Shown: positions 38,842-49,079 of the stretch, one piece after another | Layout of the letters: each line of letters starts with the position of its first letter | Position numbering within the stretch: the first letter of the stretch is position 1 | DNA from: Gammaproteobacteria bacterium | GTDB taxonomy: Bacteria > Pseudomonadota > Gammaproteobacteria > Pseudomonadales > Azotimanducaceae | Direction of reading: 5' to 3' | Assembly: GCA_026706665.1 (NCBI GenBank) | Contig: JAPOYI010000245.1 | Coordinates: 27,810-91,809 of the forward strand | DNA length: 64,000 nucleotides | Made by a program: the position numbers and the translations under genes | The notes under the pieces: model-generated | What the model was told of the DNA's origin: nothing | The model's database searches: none | The model's input: the letters and a program-made list of their open reading frames with translations, nothing else

Positions 38842-40269
38842 TCAATGCACGCGCAGCGTGTAGAGCAGTCGCTTGAGGTCGGCCCAGTCCGAGCCAGGAC
38901 TCCTGGTCGACCTTATCGACACGCGTTGATCGCCGAGCGCGATGCTGAGACTCGTCGTTCGCAGCACGCGCCCGGTTCCTGCATGTCGCCAGTCCACGAC
39001 GATTTCGACGGCATCGGTGACGCCATCGCGCAGGGTCGACGCTTCCGACGTGACTTCCAGGACTTCGCCCTCCAGGGACCCTGCGAATGCCTCCGCCAAC
39101 GCCCTCGCTGTGGCACCGGAATCGTTCCGCGTGACGTTGACTGCCATGGAAGGGACGTCCTCGATGTAGGACATGTCCCTTGGGTCCTCGGCAAATGCGA
39201 CGTAGCCGCTCTCCTCGGACCGTTCAAGTCTCGCCGGATACAGGAAGGAGAATCCGAGCTCGCGGTCCTCGTAGACGCGCAGATCCCAGTCGGGTACCGG
39301 AGCCACCGCGACGTCAAGATCCCGGGCTACGCGGAAGCCGACGCCGTCGAACAGCGCATCCGGCGGGTCGTCGCTGCGGTCCGCGGAGCGAAAGCTCGAC
39401 AGGAGATAGGACCAGGAGCCGCCGCGAAGGCTTCGTGCTTCGCAGGGATCCGCAACCAGAGCCGACCCGTCCGTCGGTGCGTTCGCGTAGCTGGGCTCAT
39501 AACAGTCGGCCAGCCACTCGAACACGTTGCCGGTCATGTCGTACACGCCAAAGGCGTTCGGCTCGAACTGACCGACCGGTGCGGCATATGTGTAGCCGTC
39601 GTTGCACTGCAGCGTGCGCGCGGAAGGATAGATGGCGTTCAACGCCGCGTCGATCACGTTGCCATACCGACACAACGCCTCCTGGTCATCGCCGAAGTGA
39701 TACCGGGTGGTCGAATCCGCACGTAATGCATGTTCGAATTCGGACTCGGTAGGAAGGCGATACGGCGCTCCCGTACTCAGCGACAGCCATCGCGTGTACG
39801 CGTTCGCGGCGTGCCAGTCGATGCAGGAAGCCGGCTGCGTCTCGTCGAATGGACGGCCAAGGTTATTCCACGTGGCCTCCGGGTAACGGTTCCAAGTGCC
39901 GTCTCCATGCAGATGCGCCCAACATCCGCCCGGCATCTTGTATCCGGTCTCTTCGACGAATGTCTGGAATTCCCCGTTGGTGACCTCAAAGGCGCCAAGG
40001 GCGAACCGGGAAACCGAGACTTCAACCTGCGATCCTCCGGGCCCCGGCAGGTCGTCCTCGTCATGATTTCGCCGATCATCGAAGCGTCCCGGCTCGTCCT
40101 GGGGAGAACCCTTCATGTATGTGCCGGCGGGAATCACGACCATCAGGGGGCATTCGCGGCAGTCCCGAAACGTCGAACCGGAGATCGCCGGATCCTGGTC
40201 CGACCCGGAGGCAATCGTCGCGGGCGAGGCCAGCACAAGGAACAGCGAAAGCGATCTGGTCAGCAGCAC
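38842..40269 (-). CDS. SUMF1/FGE-sulfatase-fold exported protein with C-terminal extension
   Basis: CPLMVVIPAGTYMKGSPQDEPGR...YRLPTESEFEHALRA...GVYDMTGNVFEWLADCY...SLRGGSWS; GTG start 40269 with signal peptide LLTRSLSLFLVLASPATIA. Confidence 0.85.
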   Translation of the reverse strand: MLLTRSLSLFLVLASPATIASGSDQDPAISGSTFRDCRECPLMVVIPAGTYMKGSPQDEPGRFDDRRNHDEDDLPGPGGSQVEVSVSRFALGAFEVTNGEFQTFVEETGYKMPGGCWAHLHGDGTWNRYPEATWNNLGRPFDETQPASCIDWHAANAYTRWLSLSTGAPYRLPTESEFEHALRADSTTRYHFGDDQEALCRYGNVIDAALNAIYPSARTLQCNDGYTYAAPVGQFEPNAFGVYDMTGNVFEWLADCYEPSYANAPTDGSALVADPCEARSLRGGSWSYLLSSFRSADRSDDPPDALFDGVGFRVARDLDVAVAPVPDWDLRVYEDRELGFSFLYPARLERSEESGYVAFAEDPRDMSYIEDVPSMAVNVTRNDSGATARALAEAFAGSLEGEVLEVTSEASTLRDGVTDAVEIVVDWRHAGTGRVLRTTSLSIALGDQRVSIRSTRSPGSDWADLKRLLYTLRVH

Positions 40270-40359
40270 GGCGAGTCCCCTCCAGTGGCCCGTCCCATCC
40301 CGTCGAAGGCCGCGCACTATACGCGCCGATCTGGCTAATGCAACGGGGATTAGGGCGCC

Positions 40360-40929
40360 ATGAACACCAAGGAAGCCCCGAACGCCAAGCCAATGCCGTA
40401 CTGGCGCCCCGACTGCCGATCCTATTTCAGCGTCCGCACCGAAACCGCCATCGCGCGATCCAACGTCCCCCTTCGCAAGTGGGCCATCGCGATCTATCTC
40501 TGCGTCACCAGCCTCAAGAGCGTGTCGAGGATGAAGCTTCACCGCGACCTGGGCGTATCTCAAAAAACGGCCTGGTTCATGCTGCATCGGCTCCGGGAAG
40601 CCTGGGCGCAGGAATCCGACGGGCCGTTCCAGGGACCGGCGGAGGTCGATGAGAGCTACTTCGGCGGTCGCCGCAAGAACATGAGCAATGCCAGGCGCAA
40701 GGCTCTGGCGGACACCGGGCGCGGATCGGTCGGCAAGACAGCCGTTGTCGGGGCCAAAGATCGCGCCAGCAACCGCGTCAGCGCGAGAGTCGTCCAGTCG
40801 ACCAGATGCGGTTGTGGCTCGGAATCTGATGGGGAAACGACTTCCCTACGAGAAGCTGATCAAGGACAACGGCCTGCCATCGGGCGCCCGGCCGTAAAAA
40901 CGGTTGCCCGCCAATGGTTGATCGCTTGA
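40360..40929 (+). pseudogene. IS1595-family transposase fragment
   Basis: WRPDCRSYFSVRTETAIARSNVPLRKWAIAIYLCVTSLKSVSRMKLHRDLGVSQKTAWFMLHRLREAW...EVDESYFGGRRKN; degenerate after KDRASNRVSARVV. Confidence 0.85.
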
Positions 40930-40977
40930 AACAAACAGGAAATAATTGCCCATCCTGTCGAAACGGGAGTGTTGACC

Positions 40978-41313
40978 ATGCCTGCTGCAAAAGACAACAA
41001 TGTCGTACCGTTGCTGACGAGGCAAATGGCCGAGAATTTGCTGCGTCAAGCGGGGGAAGACACCAGCAAGCTGATCAACACGATTCGATACCGACCGAAA
41101 GAGGTGTGGTTCGAAGTGGTTTCGTATCGGCAGATAATCCTGTGCCTGACGGAAGGGGAGATCGTTGATGGTCCGACCAGGGATGAGCACGGGAACTTCG
41201 TCTGCACCGCCCACCGCACAGGTGCCGGTCTGGACGTCTTTGTGACATTTGCGATTGAACCCCAAGGTGAGAATCGCGTCTATGTCTTGAGGAAAGAGGA
41301 AGTATTGAAATGA
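40978..41313 (+). CDS. DUF4258-like protein, candidate toxin
   Basis: KLINTIRYRPKEVWFEVVSYRQIILCLTEGEIVDGPTRDEHGNFVCTAHRTGAGLDVFVTFAIEPQGENRVYVL; 4-nt overlap with downstream HTH gene. Confidence 0.7.
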   Translation: MPAAKDNNVVPLLTRQMAENLLRQAGEDTSKLINTIRYRPKEVWFEVVSYRQIILCLTEGEIVDGPTRDEHGNFVCTAHRTGAGLDVFVTFAIEPQGENRVYVLRKEEVLK

Positions 41314-41987
41314 AGGAAGAGAGGTACCACTACGTTGAATGCGGCCTTCCGAATGTGTGGCTGCTCAACGGATTCGAAATATCCGAAACCCCTTACGGAG
41401 AAGGCGTTGCAATACGCGATGTCGACGGATTGCATCGTTGTATTGCCAGCGTGCTGTGCGACAAGCCGGATCCATTAACCGGAGCGGAGTTCCGATTCCT
41501 GCGCCGCGAGATGGATTTCTCTCAAACGATGTTGGGCGAGTTGCTAGGTCGAACGGCTCGTCAAATTCGCAATATTGAAACAGAGGAGAAAGAGGTCAAG
41601 GCACCCCTGAATCTCCTTATCCGACATATCTATTTGGCGAGCATCGACAAGAATAGAACGTACTTGGAAGTCTTTGATCGGCTACGAAAGATCGATGTGC
41701 AGTGGCACGAACAATTGAGCTTGTCGAACCGAGAAGGAGAAGACTGGTCTGTACAAACGCCGCCTGATTCGTCCCTCCCAAAGCACGCGAAACCCCCGCC
41801 ACAGTGCGGGGGTTTTCTTTGGGAACTATGTCCCGTCCAACCGTCAGGGCTGATAGACGGTCGCATCGGGAACGCCAGCGGAGGCGAACCCCTCGCGGCG
41901 GATGCGACAACTGTCGCACTTGCCGCAGGCGCGCCCTTTCGTGTCGGGCTGGTAGCAGGATACGGTCGTGCGATAGTCGACCCCTAG
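41310..41987 (+). CDS. HTH (MqsA/YgiT-like) candidate antitoxin; ORF extends through a terminator
   Basis: [46 protein letters not shown]; native C-terminus probably near 41760. Confidence 0.65.
   Translation: MKEERYHYVECGLPNVWLLNGFEISETPYGEGVAIRDVDGLHRCIASVLCDKPDPLTGAEFRFLRREMDFSQTMLGELLGRTARQIRNIETEEKEVKAPLNLLIRHIYLASIDKNRTYLEVFDRLRKIDVQWHEQLSLSNREGEDWSVQTPPDSSLPKHAKPPPQCGGFLWELCPVQPSGLIDGRIGNASGGEPLAADATTVALAAGAPFRVGLVAGYGRAIVDP
41790..41820 (+). terminator. Intrinsic terminator
   Basis: aaacccccgc-cacagt-gcgggggttttcttt hairpin with T tract. Confidence 0.9.
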
Positions 41988-42515
41988 CGCGATTCCGCGC
42001 CCGATGATTTCCGCCTTGGAAAGTTCGATGAGCGGCGTATGGACCACGAATCTGTCGCCTTCGACCCCCGATTTTGTAGCCAGGTTGGCGAGCGTGGTGA
42101 ACGCCTTTACGAAATCCGGGCGGCAGTCCGGGTAGCCGGAATAGTCCACGGCATTCACGCCGATAAAGGTGTCGCGGGCGCCGAGCGTTTCCGCCCACGC
42201 CAGCGCGAGGGAAAGAAACACGGTGTTTCGCGCAGGGACGTAGGTGATGGGAATCCCGCTGGTTGGAGCCTCGGGCACGGCGATATCCGGGTCGGTAAGC
42301 GCCGAGCCACCGAAGGACGACAGGTCGACGGTGACCACCCTGTGTTCGCAAACGCCCTGTGCCTTGGCGATGGTCTTCGCCGCGTCGAGTTCAACATCGT
42401 GGCGTTGACCGTAGGCGACGGATAGCGCGTAGCAGTCGAATCCCTGGTTTCGGGCGATGGCAAGGGCGGTGGCGGAGTCGAGACCGCCTGAGAGGAGCAC
42501 TACCGCGCGCGTCAT
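41844..42515 (-). CDS. queC: 7-cyano-7-deazaguanine synthase
   Basis: [61 protein letters not shown]. Confidence 0.95.
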   Translation of the reverse strand: MTRAVVLLSGGLDSATALAIARNQGFDCYALSVAYGQRHDVELDAAKTIAKAQGVCEHRVVTVDLSSFGGSALTDPDIAVPEAPTSGIPITYVPARNTVFLSLALAWAETLGARDTFIGVNAVDYSGYPDCRPDFVKAFTTLANLATKSGVEGDRFVVHTPLIELSKAEIIGRGIALGVDYRTTVSCYQPDTKGRACGKCDSCRIRREGFASAGVPDATVYQP

Positions 42516-43171
42516 CGGCCGGGTTGATCGCCCCAGAGCGCCTTGTGCAGTTGAATCTGCATGCGCACGTCGATGCCGTCGCGCAGGATCCACTCCGCGA
42601 GCACCTGTGCCGGCAGTTGGGCCGCAGACGGGGAGAACAATATCTCACCGACACGCTCGCGCAGGCGCAGTTCCTCGCACTTTAGCTTGGCCCACGCGTA
42701 GTCGCCGTCATCGCAGATGACGAACTTGACCTCGTCCTTGTCGGTCAGCCGCTCGATGTTCCGATAGTCATTCCGGTGTGATTCCAGGGAGCCGGGTGTC
42801 TTCAGGTCCATGACGATGGTGACCCGGTCGTCGACATCGGAAACATCCAGGGCGCCCCCGGTCTCCAGCGAAACGCGGTAGCTATCGTCACACAGCGCGG
42901 TCATCAGGGGATGGACGCCAGGCTGCGCCAGGGGTTCGCCGCCCGTCACCGTAACGCAGCGGGCGGGCAGGGCGCGAACGCGTTGCAGCACGGCCTCCGC
43001 CGTCATCACCTCGCCGCCGGTGAATGCGTAGGCCGTGTCGCAATATTGGCATCGCAGCGGACAACCCGTGAGCCGGACGAAAGTCGTCGGCCTGCCCATG
43101 GATGACGACTCTCCCTGGATCGAGTGGAAGATCTCGGTGATGCGCAACGAAGTAGACAACAAGGCGTTCAT
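42512..43171 (-). CDS. queE: 7-carboxy-7-deazaguanine synthase (radical SAM)
   Basis: [40 protein letters not shown]; overlaps queC by 4 nt. Confidence 0.95.
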   Translation of the reverse strand: MNALLSTSLRITEIFHSIQGESSSMGRPTTFVRLTGCPLRCQYCDTAYAFTGGEVMTAEAVLQRVRALPARCVTVTGGEPLAQPGVHPLMTALCDDSYRVSLETGGALDVSDVDDRVTIVMDLKTPGSLESHRNDYRNIERLTDKDEVKFVICDDGDYAWAKLKCEELRLRERVGEILFSPSAAQLPAQVLAEWILRDGIDVRMQIQLHKALWGDQPGR

Positions 43172-43218
43172 TCCGCTGAACCTCTGGGGGCGCGGGACGC
43201 GCTCCGGGTAAGCTCGGG

Positions 43219-44211
43219 CTAACGCAACTCGGCGGCGTGTTGCTCCGCCAGGCCGGCCGCAGTGGAATCCGGATATTCGCTCAACACGCGGTCCAGGTAC
43301 TCGATGGCGAGTGCCAGTTCATCCAGTTGCGCGTAGACGACGCCGAGCTTGTACAGGGCGTCCGGCACCTTGCTGTGGTCCGGATAGAGGGTCACGACCT
43401 GCACGAAGGACTGGCGGGCGGACTCGGGATCGCCGTTCTTGCGGTGCAATTCGCCCAGCCAGTAGAAGGCGTTCGGCGTGAACTGGCCGTTCGGGTACGC
43501 TTCGATCAGCTGTTGAAAGCCCTGGCCAGCGGCTTCGTATTCGCGTCGCTCCATCTTCTGGTACGCAGATTCGTAGGCGATCCTCTCCGTCGGTGCGGCG
43601 CCAGGTTGCTGTATCTGCCGGTCGGTACCGACACCCCGCCGGTCGAACCTGTCATCGGCGGAGGCGTCCGGGGACGCCCCGCTCAGCTCCACGATTCTCT
43701 TGTCCAGACCCAGGTAGCGTTCATGCTGCTCTCTCGCCAGCCGCTCGATCCGGTGCTGTTGCTCTTCGAGCGCACCGTTGAGACGTTGCACCTCGTCCCG
43801 CAGTAGCTGCATCTGGTAGAACAGTTGTCCGAGCTGACTTGCTGGCTGGCTCGTGCCAGCGGACGTTTCATCGGTCGTCCCGATGGAGGAACCACCCCTT
43901 TGCCGAACGGAAACCCGGTCCCGGGACTGCTCCTCGTTCTCGGCAACCGACTCTTCCACGGGAGCCGCAGCATGCGCACCATAAGCGAAGCCGAGTAGAG
44001 ACAGGGCGGCGGCGCCCGTCAGCCATCGCCGGCGGCGCAGCGACAACAATGCGCCCGCAATACGCGGTCGAAACCGATGCTTGCTGCGTCTCACCAGCGC
44101 GACGGGAAGCCTTCTGGCCGGATCCCCCTGCCCTTTCGAAGTGGCTCCGACCGGGGCCGGCTTACTGGTAGACGATGACCGCTCTCCGGTTCTTGGCCCA
44201 GGCTTCCTCAT
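43219..44211 (-). CDS. cpoB: Tol-Pal system protein YbgF/CpoB
   Basis: Signal peptide, coiled coil, TPR (YESAYQKMERREYEAAGQGFQQLIEAYPNGQFTPNAFYWLGEL...); downstream of pal; start uncertain. Confidence 0.88.
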   Translation of the reverse strand: MRKPGPRTGERSSSTSKPAPVGATSKGQGDPARRLPVALVRRSKHRFRPRIAGALLSLRRRRWLTGAAALSLLGFAYGAHAAAPVEESVAENEEQSRDRVSVRQRGGSSIGTTDETSAGTSQPASQLGQLFYQMQLLRDEVQRLNGALEEQQHRIERLAREQHERYLGLDKRIVELSGASPDASADDRFDRRGVGTDRQIQQPGAAPTERIAYESAYQKMERREYEAAGQGFQQLIEAYPNGQFTPNAFYWLGELHRKNGDPESARQSFVQVVTLYPDHSKVPDALYKLGVVYAQLDELALAIEYLDRVLSEYPDSTAAGLAEQHAAELR

Positions 44212-44728
44212 TGGAACCGACGTCGACAGGCTGTTCTTCTCCATAGCTTACGACATCCGCTATCTGCGATTGGTGCACACCCGAAGTAGTCAGAAATTCG
44301 ACAACGGCGTTGGCCCGCCTTTCGCCGAGCGCGAGGTTGTAGTCCCGCGTTCCGCGTTCATCGCAGTGGCCTTCTACTGCTATCGAACGGTCCCGGGCGG
44401 TGGAGAGGAAGGCCGCGTGCTGTTCCAGAACGCGTATGTCCGCAGGCCTCAGCACTGCCAGGTCGAAGTCGAAGTGCACGACTCGTGACAGCGGACGTCC
44501 GGAGTCTTCATCATACGGGACACCTTCGTCATCCACGCGCGGCTTCTCTTCGACGGGTGCCGGCTCCACCTCTGGGGGCGGCGTGTCCTCGATGACTTCC
44601 ACGGGCTGCTCAGGTTGGCCGGCGCAGCTTGCACAACCGGCCAACACGCAACCGGCAAGCACCGCGACGACGAAGCCCATCACGCGATTCCCCCACAAAG
44701 TCCCGCTCTCTGGTAAAAAATGCCTCAC
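44162..44728 (-). CDS. pal: Peptidoglycan-associated lipoprotein
   Basis: Lipobox LAGCASC, OmpA-like VHFDFDLAVLRP...VEGHCDERGTRDYNLALGERRANAV. Confidence 0.95.
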   Translation of the reverse strand: MRHFLPESGTLWGNRVMGFVVAVLAGCVLAGCASCAGQPEQPVEVIEDTPPPEVEPAPVEEKPRVDDEGVPYDEDSGRPLSRVVHFDFDLAVLRPADIRVLEQHAAFLSTARDRSIAVEGHCDERGTRDYNLALGERRANAVVEFLTTSGVHQSQIADVVSYGEEQPVDVGSNEEAWAKNRRAVIVYQ

Positions 44729-44780
44729 TTCGCTTCTCCTGTATTGTCGATCTCGTTCCCCTGACTTCGCTGGGCGAGGG

Positions 44781-46103
44781 TCAGGTTCCCGGCGAAAACG
44801 TATCCATGTACGGTGACCACGCAGGTTCCCTCACGTCGCCTTCGGCGGAGGGCAGCCGGTACTTGACGCGTCCGTCTATCGAAACAACGGCTAGTATACC
44901 CCTACCCCCGACTTGCGTGGCATAGATCAACATCCTTCCATTCGGCGCGATGGAAGGTGATTCATCAAGGGACGTGGCGGTGAGCACGCGTACGCCGTCG
45001 TCGCGCACCAGGTTCTGCCAGGCTATGTGATAGGTTCTCCCGCGCCTGTGCACGTAGACCAGGTTTTCTCCGTCCGGCAGGAGCCGCGCCCGGGCGTTGT
45101 AGTCGCCCTCGAATGTCAGGCGCTCGACCATGGAATTGGTCAGGTCCATCCGGTAGATCTGCGGCCGGCCGCCCCGGTCGGAAGTAAAGATCAGCCCGGT
45201 GCCGTCGCGTGTCCAGGTGGGCTCCGTATCGATGGCGCTCGGGTATCGAGTGATGCGCCGCAGTTCACCGGACACGAGGTCCTTCACGTAGATTTCCGCG
45301 TTCCCATCTCGCGAAAGCACCAGCGCGAGACGATTGCCGTCGGGCGAGAACACCGGTGCGCTATTGAGTCCCTTGTATTCCGCGACCCGGGAGCGGGACC
45401 CGGTGGCGATGTCCTGGATGACTATTGCCGGTCTTCCGCTTTCAAACGAAACATAGGCCACCCGCTTCCCGTCCGGTGCCCAGCTCGACGACAACAGGGG
45501 CTCGGTGGACTCGAACAGGGTGCGCGGGCGGGCGCCGTCGGAGTCCGCCAGTTTCAGCTCGTAGGTCGCGTACGAGGTGCCGGCGTTCTTCGCGAGCACG
45601 TAGAGGAGCTTGGTGGAGAAAGCCCCGCGAATGCCGGTGATGTGCTCGTACACGTCGTCGGAGATACTGTGGGCAACATCCCGCAGCTCCGATGCCCGTG
45701 CCCCGATCCGGCGGGTCGTCAACTCCCGTTCGTTGAACACGTCCAATAGATGGTAGGCGACGGACAAATCTCCGTTCGGCTGTTTTCGGAGCCGCCCGAT
45801 GACCACGTACTCTATTCCGAGAATGCGCCAGTCGCGGAAGAAGACATCCTCGGCCCGGGCTGGCGACGACAGCATGTTCTCTCTCGGCAGCGGATCGAAC
45901 TGGCCGCTGCGCGCCAGGTCGAAGGAGACGATCTGGGCGATCCCGGCATCGGTCGAGTCCAGGGTTTCGAAGGGAACGACGGCGATCCTGGTGGGATCGT
46001 CGTAGCCCTGATCAATGATGATGGTGTCAAGTGCCGACGCGGGTGCCGCGATGATCGATGCGGCCCACAGCCAGAGTTTCAAGGGCAGTTTCGGGATATT
46101 CAA
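44781..46103 (-). CDS. tolB: Tol-Pal system protein TolB
   Basis: TolB beta-propeller repeats (SSSWAPDGKRVAYVSFESGRPAIVIQD, PVFSPDGNRLALVLS), position in tol operon. Confidence 0.95.
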   Translation of the reverse strand: MNIPKLPLKLWLWAASIIAAPASALDTIIIDQGYDDPTRIAVVPFETLDSTDAGIAQIVSFDLARSGQFDPLPRENMLSSPARAEDVFFRDWRILGIEYVVIGRLRKQPNGDLSVAYHLLDVFNERELTTRRIGARASELRDVAHSISDDVYEHITGIRGAFSTKLLYVLAKNAGTSYATYELKLADSDGARPRTLFESTEPLLSSSWAPDGKRVAYVSFESGRPAIVIQDIATGSRSRVAEYKGLNSAPVFSPDGNRLALVLSRDGNAEIYVKDLVSGELRRITRYPSAIDTEPTWTRDGTGLIFTSDRGGRPQIYRMDLTNSMVERLTFEGDYNARARLLPDGENLVYVHRRGRTYHIAWQNLVRDDGVRVLTATSLDESPSIAPNGRMLIYATQVGGRGILAVVSIDGRVKYRLPSAEGDVREPAWSPYMDTFSPGT

Positions 46104-46816
46104 AGTAACAGGTCCTGTGGCTTGAATAACAAGACGAACGAGCGGAAGTGCCGCTCGAACAATCGTATTTCGCCCGGCACATCGAATCGTCTCGCCTTGC
46201 GGACCGCCGCCTCGGCGGAGCGGTCGAAAGCGCTGTTGCCGCTCGAAGAAATCACTGTCACCGACACCACCTCGCCGGTGGGTATCAGCTCCACGCGCAA
46301 CTGCGTCTCCATGTCGTTGCGCGCGGATGGAGGCCTTGACCAGTTGGCCACCACGGCGCGATAGATGCCGTCGACGTAGGACATTGAGGCGGCGTCGAGA
46401 CCGTCGTTCCCGATTTCCATCATCTCCTGCTCGAGCGCCTGCTCGAAAGCGCTCTCCGCGAGCGCTTCCAGCCGTTCTTTCCGTGCCTGCTCCTCGCGCT
46501 GCCGTTCACGTTCGGCCTCCTCTTCCCTGCGCCGCTGCTCGGCGAGGGGATCGACCTTCGGTTTCGGAATCTCCGTGACGCGGGGTTCCGGCTTCGGCTC
46601 CGGTTTTGGTGCGGGTGGAGGTGGCGCGGGACGTGGCGCAGGTTTGGGTTTGGGCCGCTCGAGCACGAGCAGGGCCGCGTTGACGATGTCAGGCCTGATG
46701 GCCTGGGGTTCCGCCGGGGGAGGTTTCCATCCCTGGGACAGCGCGAGCGCGGCCCCGGCGTGAATGCCGATGGCCAGCAGCAGGGGAAGGCTGTAGTCGC
46801 GAAACACGTCCATCAA
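46100..46816 (-). CDS. tolA: Cell envelope protein TolA / TonB-like C-terminus
   Basis: N-terminal TM, long Pro/Lys/Glu-Arg-rich helix, C-terminal TonB-like domain; between tolR and tolB. Confidence 0.9.
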   Translation of the reverse strand: MMDVFRDYSLPLLLAIGIHAGAALALSQGWKPPPAEPQAIRPDIVNAALLVLERPKPKPAPRPAPPPPAPKPEPKPEPRVTEIPKPKVDPLAEQRRREEEAERERQREEQARKERLEALAESAFEQALEQEMMEIGNDGLDAASMSYVDGIYRAVVANWSRPPSARNDMETQLRVELIPTGEVVSVTVISSSGNSAFDRSAEAAVRKARRFDVPGEIRLFERHFRSFVLLFKPQDLLL

Positions 46817-47262
46817 CCGTTATCCGCCGCCGCGCTGATATCCGGCGGGTCGGTGATCAGCCCGACGCTTTCCGCGCCCGCCTTCTGCAGTACGGTCATG
46901 ACGCTCACTACGACGCCGTAGTCGAGCGCGTGATCAGCGCGAATATACACGGGCAGGTTCGGACGTGCGCCGATGATTCGCGACACCTCGTCCTCCAGCG
47001 AGAAGATGGTGACGCGCCGGCCCTGGTCCGTATCCCTGCGCACACCGGTGTTGACGAACACGGCGCCTTCGCGATTCACGGTGACCACCAGCGGATCGGG
47101 CTCATCGTCGGGCAGAGGATCCGAAGGCGCCTGCGGCAGGTCGACATCGACGCCCTGGTTCAGGAGCGGCGCCGTGGCCATGAAGATGACGAGCAGGACC
47201 AGCATCACGTCGACGTACGGCACGATGTTGATCTCGGACATGGGTTTCCGCCGTTCGTCCAT
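46813..47262 (-). CDS. tolR: TolR (ExbD family)
   Basis: KPMSEINIVPYVDVMLVLLVIFMATAPLL. Confidence 0.95.
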   Translation of the reverse strand: MDERRKPMSEINIVPYVDVMLVLLVIFMATAPLLNQGVDVDLPQAPSDPLPDDEPDPLVVTVNREGAVFVNTGVRRDTDQGRRVTIFSLEDEVSRIIGARPNLPVYIRADHALDYGVVVSVMTVLQKAGAESVGLITDPPDISAAADNG

Positions 47263-47272
47263 GGCGCGGAGA

Positions 47273-47950
47273 TCAGGTCTTGTGAGACGCGCGGTAGAGG
47301 ATGCTGGTCAACTCTTCGGCAAAGGTGTCGTAGCGCTTGACCAGGACATCGACCCGGGCGGAGAAACGGTTGTAGCCGACCATGGCGGGAATGGCGGCGA
47401 CGAGACCCATCGCGGTGGCGATCAGGGCTTCTGAAATCCCCGGAGCCACCGACGCAAGCGTCGCCTGGCTCATGTTGGCGAGGCTGCGGAAGGAGTTCAT
47501 GATGCCCCAGACGGTGCCCAGGAGACCGACGTAGACAGCGGTGGAGCCGACGGTCGCCAGGAACCCCAGGTGGCGTTCCAGGAATTCCTCTTCACGGACT
47601 CGGGCAACGCGCATCGCCCGTTCGACTCCCTGCATGATGGCATCCGGATCTACGCCCGGCTGCTCGGAGAGGCGGATGTATTCCCGGAAACCCGCCGCGA
47701 AGATCATCTCGCTGCCGTTCAGGTTGTCCGCGTCCTCCTGCAGTTCGCCGTACAACTCCCGGAGATCGACGCCGGACCAGAAATGGTCCTCGAACTCGTC
47801 CATCTGGCGGTGCGCCCGACCGAGAGCGAACCAGCGCTGGAAGATCATCATCCAGGAGATGACGGATGCCGCTGCCAGTAGCGCCATGACGATCTGGACG
47901 GGCAGGCTCGCGTTGACTATCAGGTCGAATATGGGGATTTGTTGTGGCAT
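47273..47950 (-). CDS. tolQ: TolQ (ExbB family)
   Basis: FLATVGSTAVYVGLLGTVWGIMNSF...GISEALIATAMGLVAAIPAMVGYNRF. Confidence 0.95.
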   Translation of the reverse strand: MPQQIPIFDLIVNASLPVQIVMALLAAASVISWMMIFQRWFALGRAHRQMDEFEDHFWSGVDLRELYGELQEDADNLNGSEMIFAAGFREYIRLSEQPGVDPDAIMQGVERAMRVARVREEEFLERHLGFLATVGSTAVYVGLLGTVWGIMNSFRSLANMSQATLASVAPGISEALIATAMGLVAAIPAMVGYNRFSARVDVLVKRYDTFAEELTSILYRASHKT

Positions 47951-47996
47951 TTGGGCGGTGCTTCTTGCTGGTGCTTCTTACTGGTACTTTCTGCTC

Positions 47997-49079
47997 TTAA
48001 TCTGGTGCGTCGGGCGCGTTCTCGCCGTCGTCGAATCCGAGGTCAAGCGGGCTTTGCTGCCCGTGCGCCGCGCTTCCCGATGGCCGGAGGCCAAAGTGGT
48101 GGTGGGCCTTCTCGGTGGCGATGCGGCCCCGGGGCGTGCGCATCAGGAAACCCTCCCGGATGAGATACGGTTCGAGCACATCCTCGATGGTATCTTTTTC
48201 TTCGCTGATCGCGACGGCGAGGGAGTCGAGTCCCACCGGCCCACCACCGAAGTGGCGGATCACGGTGTCCAGCAGCTTGCGGTCCAGTTGATCGAACCCT
48301 TCCTGGTCGACATCGAGTTGATCAAGCCATTTGCGCGCGGACTGCCTCGTGATCCTGCCGTCTCCGCGCACTTGCACGTAGTCACGCACGCGGCGCACAA
48401 GGCGGTTGGCGATTCGGGGCGTACCCCGCGACCGGCCGGCAATCTCCCGCGCGCCGTCCCTGTTCACGGAAACCTCCATCTTGGCCGCCGACGCTTCCAC
48501 GATCATGGCCAGTTCGTCGACGGAGTAGAACTCCAGGCGCTGCACGATTCCGAACCGGTCGCGAAACGGCGATGTCAGGAGCCCCGCGCGGGTCGTGGCG
48601 CCCACCAGGGTGAACTGCGGCAAGCGGAACTTGATGGACTTGGCCGCGGGGCCCTCGCCTACGGGGATGTCGATTTCGGCGTCTTCCATGGCCGGATACA
48701 GACGCTCCTCCACGACTGGCGACAGGCGGTGAATCTCGTCCACGAACAGGACATCGCCAGGCTCGAGATTGGTGATCATTGCGGCCAGGCGTCCGGGAAT
48801 CTCTATGACGGGTCCCGAAGTCGCCTTGATCGCGACGCCCAGTTCGTTCGCGATGATGTATGCGAGCGTGGTCTTGCCGAGCCCGGGCGGACCGCAGATC
48901 AGGGTATGGTCAAGCGATTCGCCACGATGCCGCGCCGCTTCGATGGCGATCCCTACCTGCTCCTTGACCTTCACCTGGCCGACATAGTCGGTAAGACTCG
49001 TCGGTCGCAAGGATCGCTCATGGGACGTATCGAGGGAGGTGGCCTCGCTCGACGTGATTCGGTCGCGTTCGATGCTCAC
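47997..49079 (-). CDS. ruvB: Holliday junction helicase RuvB
   Basis: [47 protein letters not shown]. Confidence 0.98.
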   Translation of the reverse strand: MSIERDRITSSEATSLDTSHERSLRPTSLTDYVGQVKVKEQVGIAIEAARHRGESLDHTLICGPPGLGKTTLAYIIANELGVAIKATSGPVIEIPGRLAAMITNLEPGDVLFVDEIHRLSPVVEERLYPAMEDAEIDIPVGEGPAAKSIKFRLPQFTLVGATTRAGLLTSPFRDRFGIVQRLEFYSVDELAMIVEASAAKMEVSVNRDGAREIAGRSRGTPRIANRLVRRVRDYVQVRGDGRITRQSARKWLDQLDVDQEGFDQLDRKLLDTVIRHFGGGPVGLDSLAVAISEEKDTIEDVLEPYLIREGFLMRTPRGRIATEKAHHHFGLRPSGSAAHGQQSPLDLGFDDGENAPDAPD

